DNA from: RYN-133 sp036497285
GTDB taxonomy: Bacteria > Actinomycetota > Actinomycetes > Mycobacteriales > Jatrophihabitantaceae
Length of the DNA stretch: 64,000 bases
Assembly: GCA_036497285.1 (NCBI GenBank)
Contig: DASXJR010000056.1
Location: 22,736 to 86,735 of the forward strand
Direction: 5' to 3'
The notes under the pieces are model-generated. The model saw only the letters and a program-made list of their open reading frames with translations. It made no database searches and was not told the origin of the DNA. Of this stretch, positions 25,242 to 33,725 are shown piece after piece (the first letter of the stretch is position 1; each line of letters opens with the position of its first letter). The position numbers were made by a program, and so were the translations under genes.

Positions 25242-25655
25242 TCATGCCCGCTCGTCCGCCGACTTCGTTGGACGCTCGAGGCGACGCCAGCCGCCCGCTC
25301 TGTTGCGCGCCGCGATGGCCCGGATCATGTCGATGATCGCGCTGCGGTTCATGCGGTCACCCTCGTAGATCTGGACGGCTCGTGCAGTTGCATTGCCGTG
25401 GCCCTGGTTGATGATGCGCTCAGGGTCGGGGACGGTCGGGTCGTACAGGAACAGGTTGATGTGGTCCTTGGTGGCGAGCAACGCGCACACGTTGCCATCG
25501 AGGACGAAGTACGGCTGCACCGACCGCTTGATCGTCTCTTCGATATCCGGATCGGCGACCCGAACCATTTCGCGCACATCATTGCAGATCTCGCGCTGCC
25601 ACGGCGGAAGCCCGTCGATGTATGCGTCGACGCCCGTGTGACCGCCTCCGGACAT
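25242..25655 (-). CDS. DUF1801 domain protein (YdhG-like)
   Basis: 137 residues. VDAYIDGLPPWQREICNDVREMV, ETIKRSVQPYFVLDG, VCALLATKDHINLFLYD and RTIxx-like MIRAIAARN near the end match DUF1801 (also called iron-chaperone YdhG family from its structural similarity to frataxin). Members are small alpha/beta proteins of unknown biochemical role, often next to ECF sigma factor or DHFR-like genes as here. It is upstream of the DHFR-like gene by 7 bp. Confidence 0.85.
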   Translation of the reverse strand: MSGGGHTGVDAYIDGLPPWQREICNDVREMVRVADPDIEETIKRSVQPYFVLDGNVCALLATKDHINLFLYDPTVPDPERIINQGHGNATARAVQIYEGDRMNRSAIIDMIRAIAARNRAGGWRRLERPTKSADERA

Positions 25656-25664
25656 GGAGGCAGC

Positions 25665-25866
25665 CTAAGCCTTCGCCGCGCTCGTCAGGAAAGTTCTGTC
25701 CTCGATCAGCGCTGTGCCGACACCATCGCCGCGCGCATCGGGTGTCACGTACAGGTCCTGCAGTTCGGCGACCAAGCCGGACTCCAAGATCCCGGTCGTA
25801 GAACGCGCGCGCCAACCGCAACAGCACCGGCACGTCTTCAGGCGCCGCTACTCGGATCTTGATCAC
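25665..25866 (-). pseudogene. GNAT acetyltransferase with internal deletion and frame shift
   Basis: From a GTG at 25866 the first 25 residues (IKIRVAAPEDVPVLLRLARAF) are the N-terminal strand and helix of a GNAT acetyltransferase. After about 25795 the similarity moves to another frame, giving GLVAELQDLYVTPDARGDG and VGTALIED, which are motifs D/A with the acetyl-CoA loop, up to a TAG at 25667-25665. About half of the usual ~150 residues (motif C and the middle) are missing. It is a broken gene, sitting between DUF1801 and the sigma factor gene. Confidence 0.72.
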
Positions 25867-25887
25867 GGGCGGGACGATATCTGGACG

Positions 25888-27033
25888 TCAATCCCGCAGC
25901 GCGTCGTGCAGGCGCGCGGCCTGGCGGGTGAGGTGGTCGCGTTCGGCGAGGTTGCCGGCGGCGCGGGCCGCGTCTGCGTACAACCGAGCCGCAAGCGCGC
26001 GGTCGCCGGACCGCTCGCGGAGGTAGGCCTCGACCGCCGCGCGCCGAGGCACGCCGGGATCCACCCGGTCGAGAGCGGCGAGCCCGGCCTGCGCCCCGTC
26101 CGCTTCACCGACCGCGACGGCACGGTTGAGGCGGACGACCGGGCTGTCGACGAGGCGGACGAGTTCGTCGTACCACTCCACGATCTGCACCCAGTCGGTC
26201 TCATCCGTCGTTCGAGCGTCGGCGTGCAGGGCGGCGATCGCCGCCTGCGCCTGGTATTCGCCGAGCCGGTCGCTGCCCAGCGCGGATTGCAGGGTCGCTA
26301 CGCCCTCGGCGATCAGTTCGGTGTTCCACCGTGACCTGTCCTGCTGGGCCAGCGGGACGAGCGCGCCGTCGGCTGTCGTCCGCGCGGTGCGGCGGGCGTG
26401 GTGCAGCAGCATGAGGGCGAGCAGCCCGGACGCCTCCTCGTCGTCGGTCATCGAAGTCACCTGCCGGGTCAGCCGGATCGCCTCCTCGGCAAGGTCCACC
26501 TCGCCGGTGTAGCCCTCGTTGAACACCAGGTAGAGCACCCGCAGCACGGTGGCCAGGTCGCCGGGTTCGTCGAGACGCACGCCCGAGACGGTGCGCTTCG
26601 CCCGACTGATCCGCTGCGCCATGGTCGCCTCGGGCACGAGGTACGCCTCGGCGATCTGACGCGTGGTCAGACCGCCCACCGCTCGCAGGGTGAGCGCCAC
26701 CGCCGACGCCGGCGTGAGCGACGGATGGGCGCACAGGAAGTAGAGGCGCAGGGTGTCGCCCGTGTCGTCGGTCGGCCCCGGCGCCGGCTCCGCCGCGACC
26801 CGGGCCTCGCGCGCTTGCCGGGAGCTTTCCGCGCGGATCGTGTCGAGGAACCTGCGCCAGGCGACCGTGATCAGCCAGCCCTTCGGATCCGCCGGTGGTT
26901 CCTGCGGCCAGGTCGCCAACGCCCGGATCAACGCGTCCTGCACGGCGTCCTCGGCTGTCGCGAAGTCGGCTCCGCGACGGACGAGGACACCCGTGACCGC
27001 GGGGATCAGCTCCCGCAGCAGCGCTTCGTTCAC
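25888..27033 (-). CDS. ECF42-type RNA polymerase sigma factor with C-terminal TPR-like extension
   Basis: 381 residues from the GTG at 27033, which overlaps the YCII stop (GTGA). The sigma2 and sigma4 regions occupy residues 1-165 (DFATAEDAVQDALIRAL, WLITVAWRRFLD, GGLTTRQIAEAYLVPEATMAQRISRAKR). The remaining ~215 residues are a helical extension beginning VLRVLYLVFNEGY, with LARLMLLHHAR-like and EWYDELV segments characteristic of the ECF42 (DUF6596) group. ECF42 factors lack a classical anti-sigma and are genetically tied to DGPF/YCII proteins, exactly as here. The promoter they recognise is not evident. Confidence 0.92.
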   Translation of the reverse strand: MNEALLRELIPAVTGVLVRRGADFATAEDAVQDALIRALATWPQEPPADPKGWLITVAWRRFLDTIRAESSRQAREARVAAEPAPGPTDDTGDTLRLYFLCAHPSLTPASAVALTLRAVGGLTTRQIAEAYLVPEATMAQRISRAKRTVSGVRLDEPGDLATVLRVLYLVFNEGYTGEVDLAEEAIRLTRQVTSMTDDEEASGLLALMLLHHARRTARTTADGALVPLAQQDRSRWNTELIAEGVATLQSALGSDRLGEYQAQAAIAALHADARTTDETDWVQIVEWYDELVRLVDSPVVRLNRAVAVGEADGAQAGLAALDRVDPGVPRRAAVEAYLRERSGDRALAARLYADAARAAGNLAERDHLTRQAARLHDALRD

Positions 27034-27440
27034 TCCGTGACGGTAGGTGCGGCGGTCAGGAACGGACGGAGCTCGAGCCATTCGTGGATCGGCTTGCCGC
27101 CCGGGCCGGGCGCGGCCGATAGTTCACCGGCCAGCTCGACGGCGCGCTCGTAGGTGTCGACGTCGATCACCATCCAGCCGGCGATCAGGTCCTTCGTCTC
27201 AGCGAACGGCCCGTCGGTGACGGGCGCGCGCCCCTCGCCGTCGTAGCGCACGAACGTTCCCTCGGGCGACAGCGCCTGTCCGTCCACGAACTCGCCGGTG
27301 CCCTCCAACTTGGCGGCGAAGTCGTTCATGTACTTGATGTGCGCGTCGACCTCGGCGGGCGTCCACTTGTCCATCGGCTCGAACGCGACGGCGGGAGTCG
27401 GGCCACCGCGGTAGTGCTTGAGCAGCAGGTACTTGGCCAT
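27030..27440 (-). CDS. YCII/DGPF-domain protein, partner of the ECF42 sigma factor
   Basis: 136 residues starting MAKYLLLKHYRGG at 27440. It has the signature DGPFAETKDLIAGWMVID of the DGPF (YCII-related) family, plus MNDFAAKLEGTGEFVDGQAL upstream. DGPF proteins are dimeric ferredoxin-like-fold proteins of unknown chemistry, almost always paired with ECF42 sigma factors. The 4-bp overlap with the sigma gene suggests coupled expression. The promoter should lie in 27441-27599. Confidence 0.92.
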   Translation of the reverse strand: MAKYLLLKHYRGGPTPAVAFEPMDKWTPAEVDAHIKYMNDFAAKLEGTGEFVDGQALSPEGTFVRYDGEGRAPVTDGPFAETKDLIAGWMVIDVDTYERAVELAGELSAAPGPGGKPIHEWLELRPFLTAAPTVTE

Positions 27441-27599
27441 GAGAGTTCTCCTTCGGTGTGGCGCGACCATTGTCGTCGCGTTCATCCCGAGGACGGAGCC
27501 GGCCACTCGTTCTCGACATCGCCCGGCAAAGAAAATTCCGGACCGTAGCGTGCCCGCCTGCCGGCTACTACCGTCCCGACGAGCACTGACCGACTCCCG

Positions 27600-27920
27600 G
27601 TGATCGTTCGCACGACCGACGAGCGGCCGAAAGGGCGTGCCCGAATACCCTCCCGTGCCGCATACTTCTGCGGGCTCGTCGAATGGCTGGCTCGTCGGGA
27701 TGTGCTGCGCCTGCGCCACGCGGTGATCAGTTCCGCTGCTGACGCGTCCGCAGGGCGGGAGCACGGCGGATTCGCCCGCCAGCTGCGTTCGGAGTTGAAG
27801 ATGCTTTCGGCCTTGCCTGTCGCGGAACTGCGCGAGCAGGCCGACGGGCTTGCCCGAGACATTCGAGAACTCGACGTGCGCATCCAGCGGTCCAACTGGG
27901 AGGTTGATCTGGTCGACTGA
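27600..27920 (+). pseudogene. C-terminal half of a DIP1984/septicolysin-like family protein (5'-truncated)
   Basis: 106 codons from a GTG at 27600. Residues about 30-106 (LARRDVLRLRHAVISSAADA, QLRSELKMLSALPVAELREQAD, IRELDVRIQRSNWEVDLVD) match the C-terminal half of the DIP1984 (DUF6847) family. The usual first ~85 residues (the MKLAEAL start and the INRTN segment) are absent, and the 28 codons before the match look unrelated. It is probably a deletion derivative; whether the short protein is made is unknown. It is transcribed away from the YCII-ECF42 operon. Confidence 0.65.
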
Positions 27921-28015
27921 TCAAAGTCGGGTGAAGCAGGTACTCGTCGCGGAGGCGTGCACACAACCCGCGGCCGACGGGTATTCGGCCATTCTGGTGC
28001 ACGAAGGGCAGTGCC

Positions 28016-28039
28016 GAGGGTTCGACTCCCTCTTCGTAC
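28016..28039 (+). other. tRNA T-arm-like fragment without a tRNA body
   Basis: GAGGG (28016-28020), the seven-base loop TTCGACT and CCCTC (28028-28032) form a canonical T-stem-loop, followed by TTCGTAC as a possible 3' acceptor strand. No matching 5' acceptor, D-arm or anticodon arm was found in the preceding 80 bases. It may be a tRNA 3' end left at a former integration junction, or chance. The surrounding 27921-28173 contains no recognisable gene. Confidence 0.3.
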
Positions 28040-28173
28040 ATCGCAGCCCAGCACGGCACACAGGTAACCGGGCACGAAGCACAGCACATCACCACGTGCA
28101 GATCCGCGACGACGAGGGCGGGCAAGGGGCACTTCACCCAACGGATTCGAGTTGCCCGATTTGGCCTGCGCTA

Positions 28174-29379
28174 CTACGGCTTGCGGGCGAGGACGTAGAG
28201 GCGCTGGGTGGTCTCGCCGCGGGAGGCAAACGGACCGCGCTGGTACCACTCGACATCGATCAGGCCGGCCCGCTCCACAATTGCGATGACCTCGGTGGTG
28301 TCATGGAGGACGAAATCGAGATCGACCTCGTGGCCGAACCAATCGGTGATGGTGCGTACCTCGGCGCCGGCGTGCAGGGCGAGCACGAGCCAGCCGCTGG
28401 GGCGCAGGGGCGGGGCGAGCGAGGCGATCGCTGCCGGCAATTCGGACTCGGCAAGGTGGACGAGTGAGTACCACGCGAGAACAGCACCCCATCCGTCGTG
28501 AGTGCTGGGGCGCATCAGTTGGCGCAGATCGCCGACCTCGTAGCTGACACCGGGGTAGCGGCGGCGGGCCTCGTCAATCATCTCCGGGGTGAGGTCGAGA
28601 CCGGTCACGTCCGCGCCCGCCTGCGCCAAGAACGCGGCGACGTGACCGGGGCCGGTACCGACCTCGATCACTGGTGCCCCGTTGGACAGCTCGACGACTC
28701 GGCGCAAGAGCCACGACTCGAACGGTAGGTCGGCGAGCTCATCGCCGAATCGTTCGGCGTAGGAGCCGGCGACGGTGGCGTAGGCCTCGCGAACCTTGTC
28801 ATCGCGTGCTTCGAAACCCGCAGTGAGGACGGACTCACGGTCGACGGGCACCGAACCTGCCGTCACTGCAGACTCATCCGGTCCGAGCAGATGGATCCAG
28901 CGAGTGTCTTGTTGACCCGGTTGGCGCGCGAGCTCACGGACCATCGCAGGATCACTGCCAGCCATGCGGGCCAGGCATGCCTCCACCTCGGTGCGGTCAG
29001 CGAAGCGGTGGAGTCGCTCGGTGCGGGTCTTCAACGCGCCTGCGGGTTGGGCGCCGCGCAACAACAGCACTGTGAGCAGTGCTCGCTCGTCCGGCTCGAT
29101 CCCGCGCCGCTGCGCGAATGTCTGCACGTACTTGACCACGCGGCTGCCGGCACCCTGCCAGGTGAGCGCGACAAGATCCTTTTCCTTGAGTGAGCGCAAC
29201 GTCTGATGCACCAATTCCTCGTCGTAGTCGACGATGGGTTCTCGACTGCTGGTCTGGTTGCACGCCGTACGCACGGCGTTGACGGTCATCGGATATGTCG
29301 CCGGGACCGTGATCTCCTTCTCCAGCAAGCTCCCGAGCACGCGCTGTTCGGTGGCATCAAGCACCGGCAGGCCAACCAC
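28174..29379 (-). CDS. DUF480 (YceH-like) winged-helix domain fused to a class I SAM methyltransferase
   Basis: 401 residues from a GTG at 29379 (VGLPVLDATEQ). Residues about 1-185 are a DUF480/YceH protein: EQRVLGSLLEKEITVPATYPMT, NAVRTACNQTSSREP and LLRGAQPAGALKTRTERLHRF are diagnostic. Residues about 210-400 form a Rossmann methyltransferase with VIEVGTGPGHVAAFLAQAG (motif I), VTGLDLTPEMID (motif II) and AWYSLVHL (motif IV). YceH is normally alone (about 215 residues) and binds like a tandem winged helix; the fused methyltransferase suggests a DNA- or ligand-sensing enzyme. Function unknown. It is divergent from the LuxR regulator, 111 bp away. Confidence 0.85.
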   Translation of the reverse strand: MVGLPVLDATEQRVLGSLLEKEITVPATYPMTVNAVRTACNQTSSREPIVDYDEELVHQTLRSLKEKDLVALTWQGAGSRVVKYVQTFAQRRGIEPDERALLTVLLLRGAQPAGALKTRTERLHRFADRTEVEACLARMAGSDPAMVRELARQPGQQDTRWIHLLGPDESAVTAGSVPVDRESVLTAGFEARDDKVREAYATVAGSYAERFGDELADLPFESWLLRRVVELSNGAPVIEVGTGPGHVAAFLAQAGADVTGLDLTPEMIDEARRRYPGVSYEVGDLRQLMRPSTHDGWGAVLAWYSLVHLAESELPAAIASLAPPLRPSGWLVLALHAGAEVRTITDWFGHEVDLDFVLHDTTEVIAIVERAGLIDVEWYQRGPFASRGETTQRLYVLARKP

Positions 29380-29490
29380 GACGCCGAGGCTAGCGCGCGC
29401 AGTGAGAATGGGCGCAGGTCGCCGACGAACCCAGCGGCGGGCGGCGGTGTCATGTGTGCACAACCCTGAGGCCCGGCCTACGCTGACTGC

Positions 29491-31065
29491 GTGCCGGACT
29501 GGAAGGCCGAGTACGCGGCGTTGTCGGCTGCCGACACCGACGGCCAGATGTCGGCGGAGGATCTGGAACGTCTGGCGGTTGCGGCGTTTCTGATCGGTCA
29601 TGACACCGAAGTCCCCGCGCTGCGCGAACGGGCTCATGAGGCTTACTTGGAACAAGGCCTGGTAGAGCGGACTGCCGAGTGCGGGTTCTGGCTCGGCTTT
29701 CACCTGGACCTGCGCGGCGAGCTCGCGCAGGCTGCCGGCTGGCACGCGCGCGTGCGACGACTGATCTCCGAAGACCCGGAATCGCGTCTCGGCGGGCGGC
29801 TGCGGCAGCGGGAGGCGGTCGTCCTGATGTTCGGCGGCGACGCGGTGACCGCGTTGCCGATCCTCGATGACTGCGCGCGAATCGCGGCGGCTTGCAACGA
29901 TCTGGACGGCTTCGTCCTGTCCGGCCTCGGGCGCGGACGGTGTCTGACGATGCTGGGCCGGGCCGGCGAAGCGGCCGAGGCGTATGACGAGGTGATGGTC
30001 CACGTTGTCGCCGGCCGCGTGGCTCCGCAGGTCACCGGGCTTGCCTACTGCGCCATCGTCGCGATGTGCATGGAGTGGTTCGACATCCGCAGGGCGCAGG
30101 AGTGGACGCATACGTTCGCGTCATGGGCGGCACAAGAGGTCGGCATGCTCGCCTATCGAGGAACGTGCCTGGTGCATCGTGCCGAGATCCTGCAGTTGCG
30201 TGGTGCGTGGCCCGAAGCTGTCGCTGAGGCGCAGCGCGCATGTGACGCGTTGGATGTCACCCGTGAGGCTGCGCTCGGCGGCGCGCACTATCGGATCGCT
30301 GAGTTGGCGAGGCTGCAAGGGCGCTTCGCCGCGGCCGAGCAGGCCTACGCGCGTGCCGGTGCGTTCGGGACGGAAGTGCAGCCCGGTCTGGCGTTGCTAC
30401 CCACCACGCAGCATCGTCTGGACTCGGCGGCGGCCGGGCTGGATCGGGCGCTCGCCGAACATCATGTTCATCGGTTGCGTGCGATGTTGTTGGCAGCACG
30501 GGTGGAGGTGGCGCTGACGTCAGGCGACCTCGCGACGGCGCAGCGTTGTGCGGACGAGCTCGCCGAGGCCGCGTTGGCCGGTTCGGCCGCGTACTTGCAG
30601 GCGACCAGCGAGCACGCCGTCGGCGCGCTGCTGCTCGCGCGTGGTGATCCGACCGCCGCGCTGCCGCGACTGCGTCGTGCGTGGTCGCTGTGGCAAGAGG
30701 TCGAATCCCGTTACGAGGCAGCTCGCACCCGGGTGCTGGTGGCGCACGCGTGTTCGGCGCTGGGTGATGCGGACGCGGCCCGTATGGAGCTGGCTGCGGC
30801 CCGCGTCGTCTTCGAGGAGCTAGGTGCATTCCCCGACCTGACCGCGACAACGACCGGGCAGGACACGACTGCCGGTCCGCTCACCGCACGGGAACGCGAG
30901 GTGCTCCGGCTGCTCGCAACGGGCGCGACCAACCGGGCGATCGCGGATCGCCTCGTACTTTCGGAGAAGACCGTGGCACGCCACGTGAGCAACCTGTTCG
31001 GCAAGATCGAGGTCACAAGTCGGGCCGCGGCCACTGCGTACGCGTACGAGCACGGTCTCGTCTGA
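29491..31065 (+). CDS. LuxR family regulator with TPR-like sensory region
   Basis: 524 residues from a GTG at 29491. About residues 1-440 are helical repeats rich in Ala/Glu/Leu (for example GHDTEVPALRERAHEAY, CLTMLGRAGEAAEAYDEV, IAELARLQGRFAAAEQAY) consistent with TPR units. The C-terminus has a LuxR HTH: LTAREREVLRLLATGATNRAIA, then LVLSEKTVARHVSN and KIEVTSRA. Unlike the LAL regulator at 2.3 kb there is no P-loop ATPase. It is followed after 88 bp by a flavoprotein gene which may be its target. Confidence 0.88.
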   Translation: MPDWKAEYAALSAADTDGQMSAEDLERLAVAAFLIGHDTEVPALRERAHEAYLEQGLVERTAECGFWLGFHLDLRGELAQAAGWHARVRRLISEDPESRLGGRLRQREAVVLMFGGDAVTALPILDDCARIAAACNDLDGFVLSGLGRGRCLTMLGRAGEAAEAYDEVMVHVVAGRVAPQVTGLAYCAIVAMCMEWFDIRRAQEWTHTFASWAAQEVGMLAYRGTCLVHRAEILQLRGAWPEAVAEAQRACDALDVTREAALGGAHYRIAELARLQGRFAAAEQAYARAGAFGTEVQPGLALLPTTQHRLDSAAAGLDRALAEHHVHRLRAMLLAARVEVALTSGDLATAQRCADELAEAALAGSAAYLQATSEHAVGALLLARGDPTAALPRLRRAWSLWQEVESRYEAARTRVLVAHACSALGDADAARMELAAARVVFEELGAFPDLTATTTGQDTTAGPLTAREREVLRLLATGATNRAIADRLVLSEKTVARHVSNLFGKIEVTSRAAATAYAYEHGLV

Positions 31066-31153
31066 CTACACAGAATTGCCCATAGCGCGTGCCACCGAAA
31101 TGGGCATCGCGCCCGACGCGCAGTCGACCGTCACGTCCCTAGCGTCTGTCGGC

Positions 31154-32248
31154 ATGACAACACGCATCGACACCTTGATCATCGGTGCCGGCCAGGCCGG
31201 CCTCACCATGGGGTATCACCTCCGGCGCGCCGGACGTGAGTTCCTCATTCTCGACGCGGACGCGCGGGCGGGGGACTCGTGGCGGCAGCGCTACGACTCG
31301 CTGCGCCTGTTCAGCACGCCGAAGTACGCGAGCCTGCCTGGCTGGCGCATCCCGGTCCCCGACTATCCGACCCGCGACGAAATGGCCGACTATCTGGAGG
31401 CTTACGCCCTTCGGTTCGAGCTCCCGGTGCGCAACGGGGCGCGGGTCAACAGCGTCATCGCCGAGGACGGCCTGCTGAGGGTCAGCGCTGCCGACGGCGA
31501 CTACCTGGCGCGCAATGTGGTCGTGGCCACCGGCGCGCACCGGCGTCCGTCCGTGCCGGCGTTCGCCGATGCCCTCGATCCAAGCATCCGCCAGCTGACG
31601 TCGCTGGAGTACCGCAGCCCGTCCCAGTTCGCTCCCGGCCCGGTGCTGATCGTCGGTGCCGCGAACTCCGGCACCGACATCGCGCTCGACGCAGCAGCGT
31701 CCGGGCACGACACGTACCTGGCCGGCCGCCACCCCGGGCAGATACCGATCGACATCGACACACCCCGCGGACGACGCGCCACTCCTCTGGTGATGTTCGT
31801 TTTCCGGCACGTGCTCACGTTGCGCACGCCGATGGGCCGTAGGGCGTCCGCACGGCACCGCGAACACGGTGTCAACCTGGTACGGAACAAGCTGGCCGAC
31901 CTGGACGCGGCGGGCGTTGCGCGGATCGGGCGCATCGAGCGGGTCGAGAACGGACGCCCGATCTCCAACGAGGGCGACCTCCCGCCGGTTAATACTGTCG
32001 TCTGGTGCACCGGGTCGCGCGCCGACCACCGCTTTCTCGAACTCCCGGTGTTCGACGAGGACGGCCGGGCCCGCCATCACCGCGGTGTCTCTACGGTGCA
32101 GGGCCTGTACTTCCTGGGCATGCCGTTCCAGTTCGCGCTCGCTTCCGAACAAATCCAGGGCCTGGACCGTGACGCGCGCTACCTGATCAAGCAGGTACCT
32201 GCGCAGTCTCAGGTCCCCGTGGCCGCGCCAGGCCCGTCAGCGCTGTGA
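31154..32248 (+). CDS. FAD-dependent NAD(P)-binding oxidoreductase (flavin monooxygenase-like)
   Basis: 364 residues from the ATG before TTRIDTLIIGAG; the frame is open from 31076 but lacks similarity there. The N-terminal FAD site is IIGAGQAGLTMGYHL, followed by DSWRQRYDSLRLFSTPKYASLPG, typical of CzcO/flavin-containing monooxygenase-like proteins of the Trk-type oxidoreductase group. A second dinucleotide site is LIVGAANSGTDIALD. The last segment has GVSTVQGLYFLGMPFQ, common in putative flavoprotein monooxygenases. Substrate unknown. The 3' end overlaps a small convergent gene by 12 bp. Confidence 0.88.
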   Translation: MTTRIDTLIIGAGQAGLTMGYHLRRAGREFLILDADARAGDSWRQRYDSLRLFSTPKYASLPGWRIPVPDYPTRDEMADYLEAYALRFELPVRNGARVNSVIAEDGLLRVSAADGDYLARNVVVATGAHRRPSVPAFADALDPSIRQLTSLEYRSPSQFAPGPVLIVGAANSGTDIALDAAASGHDTYLAGRHPGQIPIDIDTPRGRRATPLVMFVFRHVLTLRTPMGRRASARHREHGVNLVRNKLADLDAAGVARIGRIERVENGRPISNEGDLPPVNTVVWCTGSRADHRFLELPVFDEDGRARHHRGVSTVQGLYFLGMPFQFALASEQIQGLDRDARYLIKQVPAQSQVPVAAPGPSAL

Positions 32249-32413
32249 GAAGCCCGCGCGCCCGTCGCGATCCTCCTCGTGCCGGAGTTGGTCGTGCGCG
32301 GCGATGAGCTGCACCGCGGTGCGCCACGCGTCGATCTCGTACCGGACGTAACCGTCGTCCAGCAATCGGCGTGCGATTGCAGCGACTTGTTCGACGCGGG
32401 GGGCGCTGTTCAC
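32237..32413 (-). CDS. Small conserved-looking protein, 58 residues
   Basis: From a GTG at 32413-32411 to a TGA at 32239-32237. A strong ribosome-binding site reading GGGAGGA lies about nine bases upstream of the GTG. The product begins VNSAPRVEQVAAIARRLLDD, continues GYVRYEIDAWRTAVQLIAAH, and ends in a charged tail; it is predicted helical with no Cys, signal or membrane segment. The codon usage fits its neighbours. I do not recognise the family. Its 3' end overlaps the flavoprotein gene by 12 bp. Confidence 0.6.
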   Translation of the reverse strand: MNSAPRVEQVAAIARRLLDDGYVRYEIDAWRTAVQLIAAHDQLRHEEDRDGRAGFSQR

Positions 32414-32602
32414 AGTGTGGTCCTCCCTAGGACAGGTGACTCCGGTCGATCCGGACCAGGCGCAGCGCAGCGGTACGTGGCGCCGGTCAGTGGATTGGCG
32501 CCCGCTGACCTTGGGGGGTCTCAGAGCGCAATGGCACTCTTGCGGATGGCGCGTTGGTCGAACGTAACGAAACCCGAACCCTCTACCGGAGGGCGCGGCC
32601 GA

Positions 32603-33601
32603 TCATCGCGCGTCGGGTAGCGATCGCGGCAGGCCGAACCAGGGGAGGACGGAGTTCTCGAAGCGGGTCATCGCGCGGATGCGATCGCCGGCGAGTTCCA
32701 GCACGAACAGCCCGGCCGCGTGCCGCACCCCGTCTGCTGCGAGTACGTATGCGCCGACGGCGGGTTGCCCGTTCGCCCGTGTCGGGACGAGCGTGAATCG
32801 CCTACCGGCACTGAAGATGCTGTCGAAGAACCGGGCTGCCGCCGTCGGTCCCACGTACTCGAACGGGATCGGCGGCATGGACGTGAACACGTCGTCGGTC
32901 AGCAGCGCAACGACGGCGTCGACATCGGCTGCCTCGTAGGCACGAACGAACTTCTCGACAAGCACGGCCTCCGCAGGCGAGCCGGGCGGCGGCGGCGCCT
33001 CGTGATCAGCGGCTCGGTAGCGTAGCACGGTCGCCCTGGCACGTTTGAGAGCGCTGGTCACCGACTCGACCGTCGTGTCCAGCATCTCCGCGACCTCGGT
33101 GGCCGGGAATCCGAGGACGTCGCGAAGCAGGAGCACGGCAACCTGTCGCGGCGGCATCAATTGCAGCGCCGTGACGAACGCGAGTGAGATCGATTCGAGC
33201 TGCTCGTAGCGCGCCTCCGGGCTGCGCGGAAGATCGGCGAATCGGGCGTCGGGCATCGGCTCGAGCCACACCACTTCGCCGAGGCGCGTCGGTTCCGGCG
33301 GCTGCACTCCAGGCACGTCCCACTGTTTGGCCGGCCGGCGAACGGCCGCACGCCGCGCATTCAAGCAACGGTTGGTCGCGATGCGGTAGAGCCACGTCCG
33401 CAGCGACGAGCGGGCTTCGAACTCGCCGAGGCCTTGCCAGGCAGACAACATCGTCTCCTGCACGGCGTCCTCCGCGTCCTGCACCGAGCCGAGCATGCGG
33501 TAGCAGTGCACCAGCAACTCGCGCCGATGCGGCGCGATCGCTGCGTCGAACGCGCCGCCGTCCCCACTGCGCGCCCGCACCAAGAGCTCCGTCTCGCCCA
33601 T
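32603..33601 (-). CDS. ECF sigma factor with C-terminal SnoaL-like domain (SigG/SigJ-like)
   Basis: 332 residues. Sigma2 (LLVHCYRMLGSVQDAEDAVQETMLSAWQGL, TWLYRIATNRCLN) and sigma4 (LMPPRQVAVLLLRDVLGFPATEVAEML, TSALKRAR) are complete. After about residue 205 comes a SnoaL-like NTF2-fold domain (LVEKFVRAYEAADVDAVVALLTDD, TSMPPIPFEYVGP). Sigma factors of this kind are thought to be controlled by the C-terminal domain instead of a separate anti-sigma. It is divergent from a DHFR-like gene, 124 bp away, a pairing common in actinobacteria. Confidence 0.9.
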   Translation of the reverse strand: MGETELLVRARSGDGGAFDAAIAPHRRELLVHCYRMLGSVQDAEDAVQETMLSAWQGLGEFEARSSLRTWLYRIATNRCLNARRAAVRRPAKQWDVPGVQPPEPTRLGEVVWLEPMPDARFADLPRSPEARYEQLESISLAFVTALQLMPPRQVAVLLLRDVLGFPATEVAEMLDTTVESVTSALKRARATVLRYRAADHEAPPPPGSPAEAVLVEKFVRAYEAADVDAVVALLTDDVFTSMPPIPFEYVGPTAAARFFDSIFSAGRRFTLVPTRANGQPAVGAYVLAADGVRHAAGLFVLELAGDRIRAMTRFENSVLPWFGLPRSLPDAR

Positions 33602-33725
33602 GCGTCACCTCCTCCGGTTTAGACACCGGCCGAGCTGCGAACTGGGCGGTCGATGCCCGCCCAATTCAGAAGTGCAGCCGTGTCTACCTCTGTGGTCAAG
33701 CACAACACCACCGAAGGAGATCGAG

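Noticed and set aside
28016..28039. Functional tRNA gene
   Set aside because: Only the T-arm-like part is present; no acceptor, D or anticodon arms in the preceding 80 bases.
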